Part shown: positions 48,784-56,289 of the stretch, one piece after another | How the letters are laid out: each line of letters begins with the position of its first letter | Position numbering within the stretch: position 1 is the stretch's first letter | Source: a virus | Length of the DNA: 64,000 bases | Strand: one strand, 5' to 3' | Virus record (IMG/VR): IMGVR_UViG_3300042698_000029 | Location: 62,001 to 126,000 of that record | The notes under the pieces: generated by a model | Seen by the model: the letters and a program-made list of their open reading frames with translations, nothing else | Database searches by the model: none | Told to the model about the DNA's origin: nothing | Position numbers and translations under genes: made by a program

Positions 48784-49197
48784 TCAGACCTTCTTGGCGA
48801 TGACCCACGTGACGTCGGCGGTCTGTTCGGTCACTTCGTCGTCCGAGACCTGCACGCGAGTGGGGAACACATGCATCCCCGGCTCGGGGAAAGTGATGAA
48901 CTCCCCTTCGAAGACGTGGTCCCCGTGGGCCTCGATGATCTCTCGCATGTTGGCCGCGAGGTAGCCGGACGCACCGTGCCCGTTACGAACCGGGACGATA
49001 GAGGAACAGGTCTTCACTGTCTTCTCCCCTTCGTCCGTCTCGCTCGTGACCACCGTGATGTTGAAGACCAGGGACTGGCCGGACTTCCGTCCGCTTTCCC
49101 GGGTGTTCTCGGTGAGGAAGTCCGAGTGCTTGATCTCATTCCACTTCAGTGGAGGGTAGACCCTGACCTCACCGGTGGTCCTGGAGTCGTCACTCAC
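48784..49197 (-). CDS. Hypothetical beta-rich protein
   Basis: A 137-residue product from GTG at 49197. Alternating strands (SLVFNITVVTSETDEGEKTV, EGEFITFPEPGMHVFPTRVQ) suggest a beta sandwich. Preceded by a composite CTTATC unit. Confidence 0.5.
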   Translation of the reverse strand: MSDDSRTTGEVRVYPPLKWNEIKHSDFLTENTRESGRKSGQSLVFNITVVTSETDEGEKTVKTCSSIVPVRNGHGASGYLAANMREIIEAHGDHVFEGEFITFPEPGMHVFPTRVQVSDDEVTEQTADVTWVIAKKV

Positions 49198-49227
49198 TTT
49201 GCCGCCCTTCTCGGTAATTGCCGTTCT

Positions 49228-49288
49228 GATAAGAAGATACCCCCGGCCGGAACCGGGGGTAAGGGTGGTGCAGGGTGACCTCGGTCAC
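49228..49288 (-). promoter_or_regulatory. Composite promoter unit
   Basis: CTTATC on minus (GATAAG 49228-49233, within GTTCTGATAAGAAG), hairpin ACCCCCGG/CCGGGGGT (49239-49260) and GTGACCTCGGTCAC (49275-49288). The box is 31 bases upstream of the 49197 start. Confidence 0.5.
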
Positions 49289-49362
49289 TGGGGGCTGCCC
49301 AGCTTTCGCTCCAGGCGCGCGAGGATCGGATCCAGCGTCCGGTAGATCTCTTCGTCGCTCAT
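49285..49362 (-). CDS. 25-residue peptide
   Basis: ATG at 49362, overlapping the preceding stop as ATGA. Sequence SDEEIYRTLDPILARLERKL is an amphipathic helix. It may be a short partner or a coupling leader. Confidence 0.35.
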   Translation of the reverse strand: MSDEEIYRTLDPILARLERKLGSPQ

Positions 49363-49604
49363 GTCCGCTCCTTGTAGAAAGACGGGGGCTTCTTCGCAGC
49401 CGTTTCTGCCGCGCGGATTACCTGGTCCATGCGGTCGCGGCGGGTGGACCAGTAGGGGACTACGTCGTCCGGTTCGAACAGTTCGGCGAAGTATCCGACG
49501 GTCCCTTCCTGGGTGAAGATGCGCGCGATGGCCCCGTTGTCCATGAACTTGGGGATCCGGACGCCGAACGCCGTATCAATGTAAGTCCGCTTGATCTCCG
49601 CCAT
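49359..49604 (-). CDS. Hypothetical small protein
   Basis: An 81-residue product (ATG at 49604, GGAGAA). KRTYIDTAFGVRIPKFMDNG and AELFEPDDVVPYWSTRRDR; soluble, no family recognised. Confidence 0.5.
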   Translation of the reverse strand: MAEIKRTYIDTAFGVRIPKFMDNGAIARIFTQEGTVGYFAELFEPDDVVPYWSTRRDRMDQVIRAAETAAKKPPSFYKERT

Positions 49605-49615
49605 TACGTTCTCCT

Positions 49616-49747
49616 CTACTGCTGCGGCTGCTTCTGGGCAGCCAGCATCGCGGCTGCGGCCTGCACCTGAGCCTGGCGAACCAGGATGTCGGCCGCATTG
49701 GGGTCGCTGACCTGGACGGGGGACGACTGCGGCTGCTGCTCGGACAT
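49616..49747 (-). CDS. Gln/Ala-rich 43-residue peptide
   Basis: ATG at 49747 behind AAGGAG. Gln-Pro-rich at both ends with an Ala-rich helix between (VRQAQVQAAAAMLAAQKQ). Unknown. Confidence 0.45.
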   Translation of the reverse strand: MSEQQPQSSPVQVSDPNAADILVRQAQVQAAAAMLAAQKQPQQ

Positions 49748-49787
49748 GGGGAACACTCCTTGGGCTCGTATGGGGTGGCTTCCAGCT

Positions 49788-49848
49788 GATACGAGTCTGG
49801 CCCCTGTCGGGGACAGGGGCCAGATCAGGAGGGTGTGAGGCTAGTCAC
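49788..49848 (-). promoter_or_regulatory. Composite promoter unit (variant)
   Basis: CGTATC on minus (49788-49793), a 12-bp hairpin (49797-49823) and GTGAGGCTAGTCAC (49835-49848), ahead of the 49747 start. Same order as the units at 49.2 and 51.0 kb. Confidence 0.4.
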
Positions 49849-49936
49849 TCAGTAGCCGGACACGTCGGTCGGAATCCATCAGAGGCCGCCATCCCCCGCG
49901 ACCGGGTCGGGACAGCAGGAAGCGGCTTCCTCTCGG

Positions 49937-50290
49937 TCATGGTTGCTCTTTCCGGATCAGTTCGAGGACCTTCTCCTGCGTCTCCAGGGTCAGCTCGTGG
50001 TTGATCCTCAAGTCGATACCGACTTCCCGCAGACCGGCGATCACGTCACCCCGGCGCTTGTTGACGGCGTACTGTTCCATGGAGAAAACCCGCAGGTTGC
50101 CCTCGTACCGGTACCTGCCCGTCCTCATCGAGAACTCGTCCACGCGGGTGGACCCCACCCACTGAGCGGTGATGTACTCGCGGCCTCGTCTGATGACCGT
50201 CGCCTCCACCGTCTGGGTGTGGGTCTCCACCATGACGGGGTCCCCCACCTTCAGGTGGAAGAGGTCGCCGCGCGCTTCGTGCAGCAGCAT
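49937..50290 (-). CDS. Hypothetical SH3-like/beta-barrel protein
   Basis: A 117-residue product. LKVGDPVMVETHTQTVEATV, REYITAQWVGSTRVDEFSMR and TGRYRYEG resemble a small beta barrel. The V-D-E-F-S/T-x-R-T-G/R stretch recurs in the 51607 protein, so the two are probably paralogs. C-terminal helix follows. Confidence 0.5.
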   Translation of the reverse strand: MLLHEARGDLFHLKVGDPVMVETHTQTVEATVIRRGREYITAQWVGSTRVDEFSMRTGRYRYEGNLRVFSMEQYAVNKRRGDVIAGLREVGIDLRINHELTLETQEKVLELIRKEQP

Positions 50291-50292
50291 GG

Positions 50293-50760
50293 TCAGCTCT
50301 TCTCCGTCAGAGTCCAGTACATGGTCCCGCCGTCGCCGGAGACCATCTGGAAGTCGGGCAGGCTCAGGGCGGCGTCCACGGCGGGGAAGAGGTGTTCCTC
50401 GTCAGCGTAGGCCCGGAGCATCTGAAAGGACATCCTCTTCTTGCCCTCCAGGTCTTCCGCGAGCTCGTCGTCCATGATCAGGCCGATCAGGTAGGCCCGG
50501 ACCCTCTGGATCTCGTTCCAGTTGGTGGCTTGGACCTCGTTCCAGAGGGCTGCCGTGTTCTGTCCGGGGCTGGCGAGGGCTCCCCAGAAGTCCTCGGCCG
50601 GGGTCGGCTTGCGCAGCCGGGGGGTGACGGGAGTGGCGAACCAGGGAACGCCGTCCTCGAAGTAGGCGACCGGGTAGACGACGCTGTCCCAGTCCTCCAG
50701 GGTGGTGAGGTTCTTCTTGGTGACGAACATCCAGCCGGAGCCAGGCATGGGGTGGGACAT
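50293..50760 (-). CDS. Hypothetical protein
   Basis: A 155-residue product (ATG at 50760). N-terminal beta region (WMFVTKKNLTTLEDWDSVVY) and helical C-terminal half (EIQRVRAYLIGLIMDDELAE). Closely packed with its neighbours (two-base gaps). Confidence 0.5.
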   Translation of the reverse strand: MSHPMPGSGWMFVTKKNLTTLEDWDSVVYPVAYFEDGVPWFATPVTPRLRKPTPAEDFWGALASPGQNTAALWNEVQATNWNEIQRVRAYLIGLIMDDELAEDLEGKKRMSFQMLRAYADEEHLFPAVDAALSLPDFQMVSGDGGTMYWTLTEKS

Positions 50761-50762
50761 GG

Positions 50763-50990
50763 TCAGTTCTCCTCGAAATCGGTCTGTACGAAGGCGGTCT
50801 GAGCGGCGAGGTTCAGGGGCAGCTCCTTGGGCATCTCCCAGTCGGCCACCGGCTCGCCCTCTTCGGCGAGGCCCGGGTAAACGAGGACCTCGACGTACAT
50901 GTAGCCCTTCTTGGTGCCCGGCTTGAAGACCTTCCTCCGGGTCCTTGCCACCACCATGTGGCCCTTGATGACTTCCTTGTGAACGGCCAT
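50763..50990 (-). CDS. Hypothetical small protein
   Basis: A 75-residue product (ATG at 50990, GGGGGAAAG). Basic N-terminal half (VKTRRKVF-like charge pattern) and acidic end. First gene of the 49.9-51.0 kb string and preceded by a composite promoter unit. Confidence 0.5.
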   Translation of the reverse strand: MAVHKEVIKGHMVVARTRRKVFKPGTKKGYMYVEVLVYPGLAEEGEPVADWEMPKELPLNLAAQTAFVQTDFEEN

Positions 50991-51017
50991 CTTTCCCCCA
51001 TCATCTTGCTTCGTTCT

Positions 51018-51079
51018 GATAAGAACCGTACCCCCTGACCTCGGCGGGAGGCAGGGGGTACGTAGGTGAGGTCCGTCAC
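51018..51079 (-). promoter_or_regulatory. Composite promoter unit
   Basis: CTTATC on minus within the palindrome GTTCTGATAAGAAC (GATAAG 51018-51023), hairpin TACCCCCTG/CAGGGGGTA (51029-51060) and GTGAGGTCCGTCAC (51066-51079). The box is 28 bases upstream of the 50990 start. Confidence 0.5.
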
Positions 51080-51089
51080 TTCAGGTTCG

Positions 51090-51515
51090 TCAGGTTGCGT
51101 CCCACACAGCCTGACCTCGGGTGCGGTACGGCTCGATGTCGAGCGCGCGGTCGAACTCAGCCTTGCGGCCTCGGGTGTTCACGGTCTTGACCGCCTTGAG
51201 AGCCGCGTCGCGTTCCCGGGCACGCGCGGCACCCTGGAATTCCTTGGCTGTAGCCCGGATGCCCTTGATGGACCGCGCGAGGCCCCGACCGTAGGTGTAG
51301 GTCATCTTCTCGCGGATCACGCGTTCTGCGCGCGGGCGCCTTCCCTCAGTCTCAGCCCGGCGCAGTTCACCGTTCTCGTAGCGCAGGCCGTACAGGGTGT
51401 GCCATTCCACGGCTCCACGCTTGCGGCGCCAGGGACGCTGGTGGCTATCGGCGCTGATGTAGTGGACGTAGCCGTCGGTCTTCTTGTAGGGCCGGTGGCC
51501 CAGGGAGCGGGACAT
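51090..51515 (-). CDS. Basic hypothetical protein
   Basis: A 141-residue Arg/Lys-rich protein from the ATG at 51515 (GGAGGA). YGRGLARSIKGIRATAKEFQ and GAARARERDAALKAVKTV are amphipathic. Likely nucleic-acid or ribosome associated, but no family is evident. Confidence 0.5.
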   Translation of the reverse strand: MSRSLGHRPYKKTDGYVHYISADSHQRPWRRKRGAVEWHTLYGLRYENGELRRAETEGRRPRAERVIREKMTYTYGRGLARSIKGIRATAKEFQGAARARERDAALKAVKTVNTRGRKAEFDRALDIEPYRTRGQAVWDAT

Positions 51516-51523
51516 GGTGTCCT

Positions 51524-51543
51524 CCGTAGGTAGGTACCTACGG
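51524..51543 (-). promoter_or_regulatory. Palindrome abutting a ribosome-binding site
   Basis: Arms CCGTAGG and CCTACGG around six bases. The GGAGG of the 51515 gene touches the palindrome on the minus strand, so binding or folding there could control translation. Confidence 0.35.
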
Positions 51544-51606
51544 CTCTCCACTGGTGTGCATGGCCTTCACCTCCTTCCCTCGCGAGCCAGATGGGAGACT
51601 ACCGGG

Positions 51607-51915
51607 TTACTTCTCGTCGCTCCACGGACCGGCCATGGGGATCTCCGGGTGCGGGGAGAAAGGCTCGTCGCGCAGCTGGAACCACGCCTGGAGGGTGGTG
51701 CCGTTGCTGCGCCGGGTACGGATGGTGAACTCGTCCACGCTCACAGTCCCGTCGGCCTTTTCCCACATGATCTGGGCCTCGATGGAGTTCTTCTCCATGA
51801 CCTCACCGGGAGAGCCTCCGGTACCGTCCCCCTTCCAGTTCTCCACGGTGTAGACCGTCACCTTGGTACCGGATTCGATGCGGCGCTTAGGCTTGTTCTT
51901 TCCGAAAAGCTTCAC
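51607..51915 (-). CDS. Hypothetical beta-barrel protein, paralog of the 49937 product
   Basis: A 102-residue product from GTG at 51915 (AGGAG). A basic start (KLFGKNKPKRRIESG) leads into VTVYTVENWKGDGTGGSPGE and GTVSVDEFTIRTRRSNGTTL. The shared VDEF-x-x-RT signature and strand order link it to the 49937 product. Confidence 0.5.
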   Translation of the reverse strand: MKLFGKNKPKRRIESGTKVTVYTVENWKGDGTGGSPGEVMEKNSIEAQIMWEKADGTVSVDEFTIRTRRSNGTTLQAWFQLRDEPFSPHPEIPMAGPWSDEK

Positions 51916-51955
51916 AACAACTCCTGTTAGAAGAAGGGTAGTTGGACAAGAAAAA

Positions 51956-51986
51956 GGCTACCTCCGCCCCACTAGCGGAGGTAGCC
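51956..51986 (-). terminator. Hairpin terminator
   Basis: Twelve-base perfect arms (51956-51967, 51975-51986) after the stop at 52008. Confidence 0.65.
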
Positions 51987-52007
51987 CAAACGACCGTGAC
52001 GCTCGTC

Positions 52008-52223
52008 TCAGCCGGTGGAGACGCGGATGTCGCAGACGTGTATCTCCCCCTCCTCGACCTGGAACCAGATCTGCACCGGTCCTGCCTGGTCGCGCAGGTA
52101 CCCGACCCGGTGGGGTTCGGGGAGCTGGACTGCCCTCTCCCACGCGCGCACCTCTTCTTCATGGGCCGGTATGAGTCTTTCCCGGTCGGCTTCCGCCGCC
52201 GGGTGGTAGACGATCTTGAGCAT
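52008..52223 (-). CDS. RelE/ParE-like toxin candidate
   Basis: A 71-residue protein. MLKIVYHPAAEADRERLIP, HRVGYLRDQAGPVQIWFQVE and GEIHVCDIRVS reproduce the compact RelE fold. Short for the family (usually 85-100), missing part of the first helix. The gene in front of it encodes tandem OB-like folds rather than an obvious antitoxin. Confidence 0.5.
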   Translation of the reverse strand: MLKIVYHPAAEADRERLIPAHEEEVRAWERAVQLPEPHRVGYLRDQAGPVQIWFQVEEGEIHVCDIRVSTG

Positions 52224-52241
52224 AGTGATCTCCTTGTTGTT

Positions 52242-52751
52242 TCAGGCTTCTTCCAGAGGCCTGGCTTCTCTTCCGTGGCGGAACCCGGCCCGGCTGGCGA
52301 TGCCGCTGAACTCGAACCGCTTGCCAAGGCATCCGGTGTCCAGGACCCCGAGGACCATGGTGGCGGGCACCTGGTCGCCCTCGGAGGTGACGATCTGCAA
52401 CCAGTCTTTTTCCTCCCCCGACTGGTACTTCACGACCGTTCCCTCCGTCTTCCAGGGGCCGGGCTGGGCGGGGTGTTCGTTGCGTACTCGATACAGACGC
52501 GTGACCTTGGTCACTCGATTGGCAAAGAACACGCCGTTCTTGGTCTTGCCAGAGATCGTCACCTGCGTCCCTTCGGACACATGCTCCAGCCCAGTGCACC
52601 GGGGTCCGATGCCCTCCGGATGGAAGCCGATGACCTTGATGCTGCCCTTGTTCACCCCCTTGTTCAAGGTGAACCAGGCAAATCTCCGCCCCGAGGTTGC
52701 GGTCTTCTCCCCGTGCTGGAGGATCACACCGGTGAGCTCTTCCTTCTGCAC
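52242..52751 (-). CDS. Tandem OB-fold-like protein
   Basis: A 169-residue protein with two similar halves. Each starts with a T/E-G-V/T-V/I-L/V strand (ELTGVILQHGEK; KTEGTVVKYQSG) and closes with a G-x-x-x-x-x-S/F-G-K/I pattern (EGTQVTISGKTKNG; LGKRFEFSGIASRAG). Duplicated OB barrels usually bind single-stranded DNA or RNA. A CTTATC box (GATAAG 52781-52786) lies 30 bases upstream of the start. Confidence 0.5.
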   Translation of the reverse strand: MQKEELTGVILQHGEKTATSGRRFAWFTLNKGVNKGSIKVIGFHPEGIGPRCTGLEHVSEGTQVTISGKTKNGVFFANRVTKVTRLYRVRNEHPAQPGPWKTEGTVVKYQSGEEKDWLQIVTSEGDQVPATMVLGVLDTGCLGKRFEFSGIASRAGFRHGREARPLEEA

Positions 52752-52800
52752 AGTCCTATCCTAATCCTTGACGTGTATCGGATAAGGGAGATTGAATGAG

Positions 52801-52835
52801 ACGAAGCCCCCGGTGCTCAGGTCCGGGGGCTTCGT
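52801..52835 (-). terminator. Hairpin terminator
   Basis: Thirteen-base perfect arms (52801-52813, 52823-52835) after the stop at 52851. Confidence 0.7.
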
Positions 52836-52850
52836 AGGTGTCAGGCCTTT

Positions 52851-53195
52851 TCAATCATCCGTCTTCTCTCCCTCCTCTTGCGGACCGGCACGGCGGCCGA
52901 GCTCCTTCAGAAAGATCAGCAACCCCTCCAGACGTTCGGCCTGTTCCACGGTGAGACCCTTGTCGAAGGCCGCCTCGAAGTAGGCCAGACGCCCGGCCGT
53001 CTCTAGTACACGCCGCAGGGCGCGCACTGCGGGGTCCGTGCCGGTGCGGAGCATCACCATGGCTGTCCTCGTCGGATCCTCCGTGACCTTGTTCAGGTCC
53101 ATGGGGAACTCTTCCAGCGCCGTCAGCGCGTCCGGCTTGATTCCACCGTGACCCGTGCCGCTCTTGCGGGGCTTGCTGACCTTCTCACGCCCCAT
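52851..53195 (-). CDS. Hypothetical helical protein
   Basis: A 114-residue product (ATG at 53195, overlapping the previous stop as TGATG). Basic N-terminus, central helices (DPAVRALRRVLETAGRLAYF), acidic end. No family recognised. Confidence 0.5.
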   Translation of the reverse strand: MGREKVSKPRKSGTGHGGIKPDALTALEEFPMDLNKVTEDPTRTAMVMLRTGTDPAVRALRRVLETAGRLAYFEAAFDKGLTVEQAERLEGLLIFLKELGRRAGPQEEGEKTDD

Positions 53196-53494
53196 CACAG
53201 CCCCCTGGTGACGCGTCCCCACGCCTCATCGCCGTGGACCTTGCGGCCGATGTAGTCGGCGTACGCGACGGCCATGTCCTCTGCGTCCTCCTTCGCGCCC
53301 TCGACGTCCGCACACATTGCGCCGCACGTCGGAATGTCGGGGGCCGCGCCGAAGAGCTCCGACCGGAAGTAGTATCCCGATTCTGCGTCAGGGCCCTTTC
53401 CCCGGGAACTCTCCCAGTTGATCGCGCCGACAGGGATCTTCCCCAGGAACGCGTACTCGGTTCCGAACTTGCTCCGCTGCCAGGTAAGCGCCAT
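53195..53494 (-). CDS. Hypothetical small protein
   Basis: A 99-residue product from the ATG at 53494 behind AGGAGGAG. A beta-rich start (FGTEYAFLGKIPVGAINWES), two close Cys (CGAMC) and a helical tail. Confidence 0.5.
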   Translation of the reverse strand: MALTWQRSKFGTEYAFLGKIPVGAINWESSRGKGPDAESGYYFRSELFGAAPDIPTCGAMCADVEGAKEDAEDMAVAYADYIGRKVHGDEAWGRVTRGL

Positions 53495-53517
53495 GGCTTG
53501 TCCCCTCTCCTCCTGTT

Positions 53518-53575
53518 GATAAGAGAAGTATGGCACCGGGCCGGGGGTGTCGGTGCAGTTCGTGACCGGGCTCAC
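53518..53575 (-). promoter_or_regulatory. Composite promoter unit (variant)
   Basis: CTTATC on minus (GATAAG 53518-53523), CACCG/CGGTG arms (about 53534-53556) and GTGACCGGGCTCAC (53562-53575). It separates divergent genes at 53494 and 53592 and may serve both. Confidence 0.4.
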
Positions 53576-53591
53576 AGACCACCATGACGGC

Positions 53592-54452
53592 ATGAGAGAG
53601 ATCGTCATCGTTCCTGCCTGGCGGCGCCCGGACTTCCTCACTGCGTGCCTGTCGCGGCTCGATCTGTCGGACGACGGGGAGAGACGGTATTTGATCTCCC
53701 TGGACCGCGACCACACGGCTCCCGTGAGAGAGGCGGCCGACAGCTTCCTGGGCATCCTCGGCACCGCGCGGGTGAGGATCGTCTCGCGGGAGCACAACTA
53801 CGACGAGAGCAACAGCTACAACACTCTCAAGGCGTATGAGGACGCGGTGGAGTGGGGGGCTGATCTGGTCTACCTGGTGGAGGACGACGTCTTCACCGGC
53901 CTGGACTTCTTCACGGCCCACCAGCAGGCCCACGATCTGCTGCCCGACGTCTTTGCGGTGGGCGGCTGCAACTTCTTCCCCGGCGGGGACCCGGCGGCAC
54001 TCAGCTTGCGCTACCCGTACCACTCTCTGGGGATCTCTTTCCGGCCAGATGTCCTGAAAAACTACGTTCTGCCCCACGCCACCGTTGCCTACTTCACGAA
54101 CCGGTCCAGGTACTGCGAAGAACGCTTCGGCAGCAAGGGCCACTGGGACCAGGACGGGCTGATCGAAGCGGTCCGGCGGACCACCGGCCTGCCCTTCGCC
54201 GTGATGGATGCCCCGCGCGCCTACCACGCCGGGTATACGGGGTACAGCCGGGTCGGTACTCACTTCCTCAAGCCCGAGGAGACCTGCCGCCACCACATCG
54301 TGGAGGCCGCCGCCAAACTCCTCCGCATGACCTCCGACGAGCTCAATGAGCGAGCGCTGTTCGACAAGGATCATCAAACGGTTGAGTTGAACGCGCCGCG
54401 ACCCCCTATCACCATGGTCCAGGACGGCCCTGTCGTTACACTCCGCCAGTGA
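53592..54452 (+). CDS. GT-A glycosyltransferase (cassette copy 1)
   Basis: A 286-residue protein from the ATG at 53592; no ribosome site is visible, so the message may be leaderless. IVIVPAWRRPDFLTACLSRL opens the nucleotide-binding half and YLVEDDVFTGLDFFTAHQ holds the acidic metal site; AYHAGYTGYSRVG and a variable C-terminus follow. It is clearly paralogous to the proteins at 55375 and 56840 (shared PAWR/K-PDF, ED-D-V/I-F, AYHAGF/Y). It starts a ten-kilobase sugar/methyl cassette. Donor and acceptor unknown. Confidence 0.78.
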   Translation: MREIVIVPAWRRPDFLTACLSRLDLSDDGERRYLISLDRDHTAPVREAADSFLGILGTARVRIVSREHNYDESNSYNTLKAYEDAVEWGADLVYLVEDDVFTGLDFFTAHQQAHDLLPDVFAVGGCNFFPGGDPAALSLRYPYHSLGISFRPDVLKNYVLPHATVAYFTNRSRYCEERFGSKGHWDQDGLIEAVRRTTGLPFAVMDAPRAYHAGYTGYSRVGTHFLKPEETCRHHIVEAAAKLLRMTSDELNERALFDKDHQTVELNAPRPPITMVQDGPVVTLRQ

Positions 54453-55378
54453 GCATCATCACCCTGGTCAGCAAGGACAACGGGGTCGGTCTCAGCGCGG
54501 ACATGGTCCTCCTGGAGAAGTTCTTCGCAGGAGAAGGCCACACTGTACGCCGGGCCGACTGGGAAGCCCCGTTCATCGAACCGTGCGATCTGATCGTCTT
54601 CCTGGAACTGTTCGGATCCCAGCTCCTGCCCTATGCCCGCCGGTCTGTCTTCGTGCCCAACCTGGAGTGGATGATTCCCACCTGGATCCCCGAACTACGG
54701 GGCGTCACCCAGATGTGGGCCAAGTCGATCGCCGCGTACAAGGTCTTGCGGGGCCTGCGCATGCCTGCCGAATACACCGGCTTCCTCACGCGCGACCGGT
54801 ACGACCGAACGGTAGAACGGACCAACACCTGCCTACACCTCAAAGGCAGGTCCAGCGCCAAGAACACCGACGCCGTGATCGAGGCCTGGCAGCGGTTCGG
54901 GACCTACTTGCCCCCTCTGACGATCATCGCCAACGACCCCATCAATCACAGCCTGCCGGACAACGTCACCGTCCTCGGCCGACTCAGCGACGCCGAGGTC
55001 AGCCACCACCTGAACACCCACCGCATCCACGTCTGCCCTTCCAGGGTCGAAGGATGGGGGCACTACATCACGGAGGCCCTGACCTGCCGGGGCATCGTGG
55101 TCACCACCAGTGAATCGCCCATGGTCGAACATGTCACCCCGCAGTGGGGCTTCATCGTGGAGCCTTACGGCGTACAGCTCCTGCCGGGCACGTTCGTCAA
55201 CGAAGTGGGCATCAGCGCGGAGAAGCTCGCCGCCTGTGTCATGGAGGCCGCGATCCTGTCCCCGGAACGGACGACGGAGATGGGCCGCATGGCCCGCTCC
55301 CACGCCCTGCGCCGCAACGGTGAGTTCTCCGCCACGGTCCGCACCCTGCTGGGCGACCTGCTGAAGGAGGACACGTGA
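54449..55378 (+). CDS. GT-B glycosyltransferase (GT4-like)
   Basis: A 309-residue protein from GTG at 54449 (GTGA overlap). VTVLGRLSDAEVSHHLNTHR then HVCPSRVEGWGHYITEAL and GIVVTTSESPMVEHV give the GT4 C-terminal Rossmann half, with E-G-W-G-x-x-x-x-E-A-L as donor-phosphate site. The N-terminal half (VGLSADMVLLEKFFAGEGH) matches the acceptor domain. Confidence 0.8.
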   Translation: MSIITLVSKDNGVGLSADMVLLEKFFAGEGHTVRRADWEAPFIEPCDLIVFLELFGSQLLPYARRSVFVPNLEWMIPTWIPELRGVTQMWAKSIAAYKVLRGLRMPAEYTGFLTRDRYDRTVERTNTCLHLKGRSSAKNTDAVIEAWQRFGTYLPPLTIIANDPINHSLPDNVTVLGRLSDAEVSHHLNTHRIHVCPSRVEGWGHYITEALTCRGIVVTTSESPMVEHVTPQWGFIVEPYGVQLLPGTFVNEVGISAEKLAACVMEAAILSPERTTEMGRMARSHALRRNGEFSATVRTLLGDLLKEDT

Positions 55379-56289
55379 AGCACCTGGTCAACGTCATCGC
55401 CTGGCGCAGGCCGGACTTCTTCGCCGCCACCCTCGAACGTCTGCGCATGGCCGACCGGCCGGACGTGCGCTACCGGATCTGCATCGACCACGAACCCGAT
55501 TACTACGTTCCGCCCCTGGCCCAGACCTTCCGCTTCGACCTCGGAACGGACCGCGTCGACCTCATCTACCGAGGCTGGTGCAAGAACCAGGGCCCGACTC
55601 GGAACATCGTGGCCGCCCTGCACGAGAGTCTCCTGCGCGAGCCGGACGACGACACCCTGATCCACTGGATCGAAGACGACATCTTCGTCCACCGGGAGTA
55701 CTTCCTGTTCCACGAAAGCGCTCACGAACTCGTGCCGGACGCCTTCTCCGTAACGGCTTGCAACCCCAATGGCTTCCCCCGTACCCACCCGGACCTGTTC
55801 CACAAGGTCTCATGGTGGCCTGGCAGTCCCACCGTCGGGGTGAGCTTCCGCCCGGACACGGTGCGCCTGATCACGAGCCTGCTTCCGGTGTCCTACATGG
55901 ACGACCCGGTCGGCCACCTCCGCCGGACCTTCCCCCACCATGGATGCCCGCCGGACCAGTGGTCAGGAATCGACGGAGCCCTCGGCAGGGTTATGGCCAC
56001 CACCGACCGACGGCCGATCTACCCCTTCGTGGGCCGGGCCTATCACGCGGGCTTCGTCGGGGCACCGTGCGAGAACGAGGCCTGCAACAACGAGAACACC
56101 CGGGACGGCATCAACAACGGGCCGCACCGCCACGGAACCCCGGTACCCGGGCAGACCCTCCAGGAGCGGCGCGACTACCTGCTGTCCCTGGACGCCGACG
56201 GGCTCAACAGCCACGCCACCACCATCGGGGACCACGTCTGGTACGACCTCGACATTTCCTACGGTCCTGCTCTGGAGCTGACGACGTGA
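55375..56289 (+). CDS. GT-A glycosyltransferase (cassette copy 2)
   Basis: A 304-residue paralog of the 53592 protein: VNVIAWRRPDFFAATLERLR, HWIEDDIFVHREYFLFHES, and RAYHAGFVG. Coupled on both sides by GTGA overlaps. Compared with copies 1 and 3 it has an extra C-terminal region with a Cys/Asn-rich stretch (CENEACNNENTRDG). Confidence 0.75.
   Translation: MKHLVNVIAWRRPDFFAATLERLRMADRPDVRYRICIDHEPDYYVPPLAQTFRFDLGTDRVDLIYRGWCKNQGPTRNIVAALHESLLREPDDDTLIHWIEDDIFVHREYFLFHESAHELVPDAFSVTACNPNGFPRTHPDLFHKVSWWPGSPTVGVSFRPDTVRLITSLLPVSYMDDPVGHLRRTFPHHGCPPDQWSGIDGALGRVMATTDRRPIYPFVGRAYHAGFVGAPCENEACNNENTRDGINNGPHRHGTPVPGQTLQERRDYLLSLDADGLNSHATTIGDHVWYDLDISYGPALELTT

Noticed and set aside
53547-53591. 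Earlier GTG start for the first cassette glycosyltransferase
   Set aside because: It would add residues before the conserved first strand and run through the GTGACC-N3-CTCAC palindrome; the ATG at 53592 places the fold at the N-terminus as in the paralogs.
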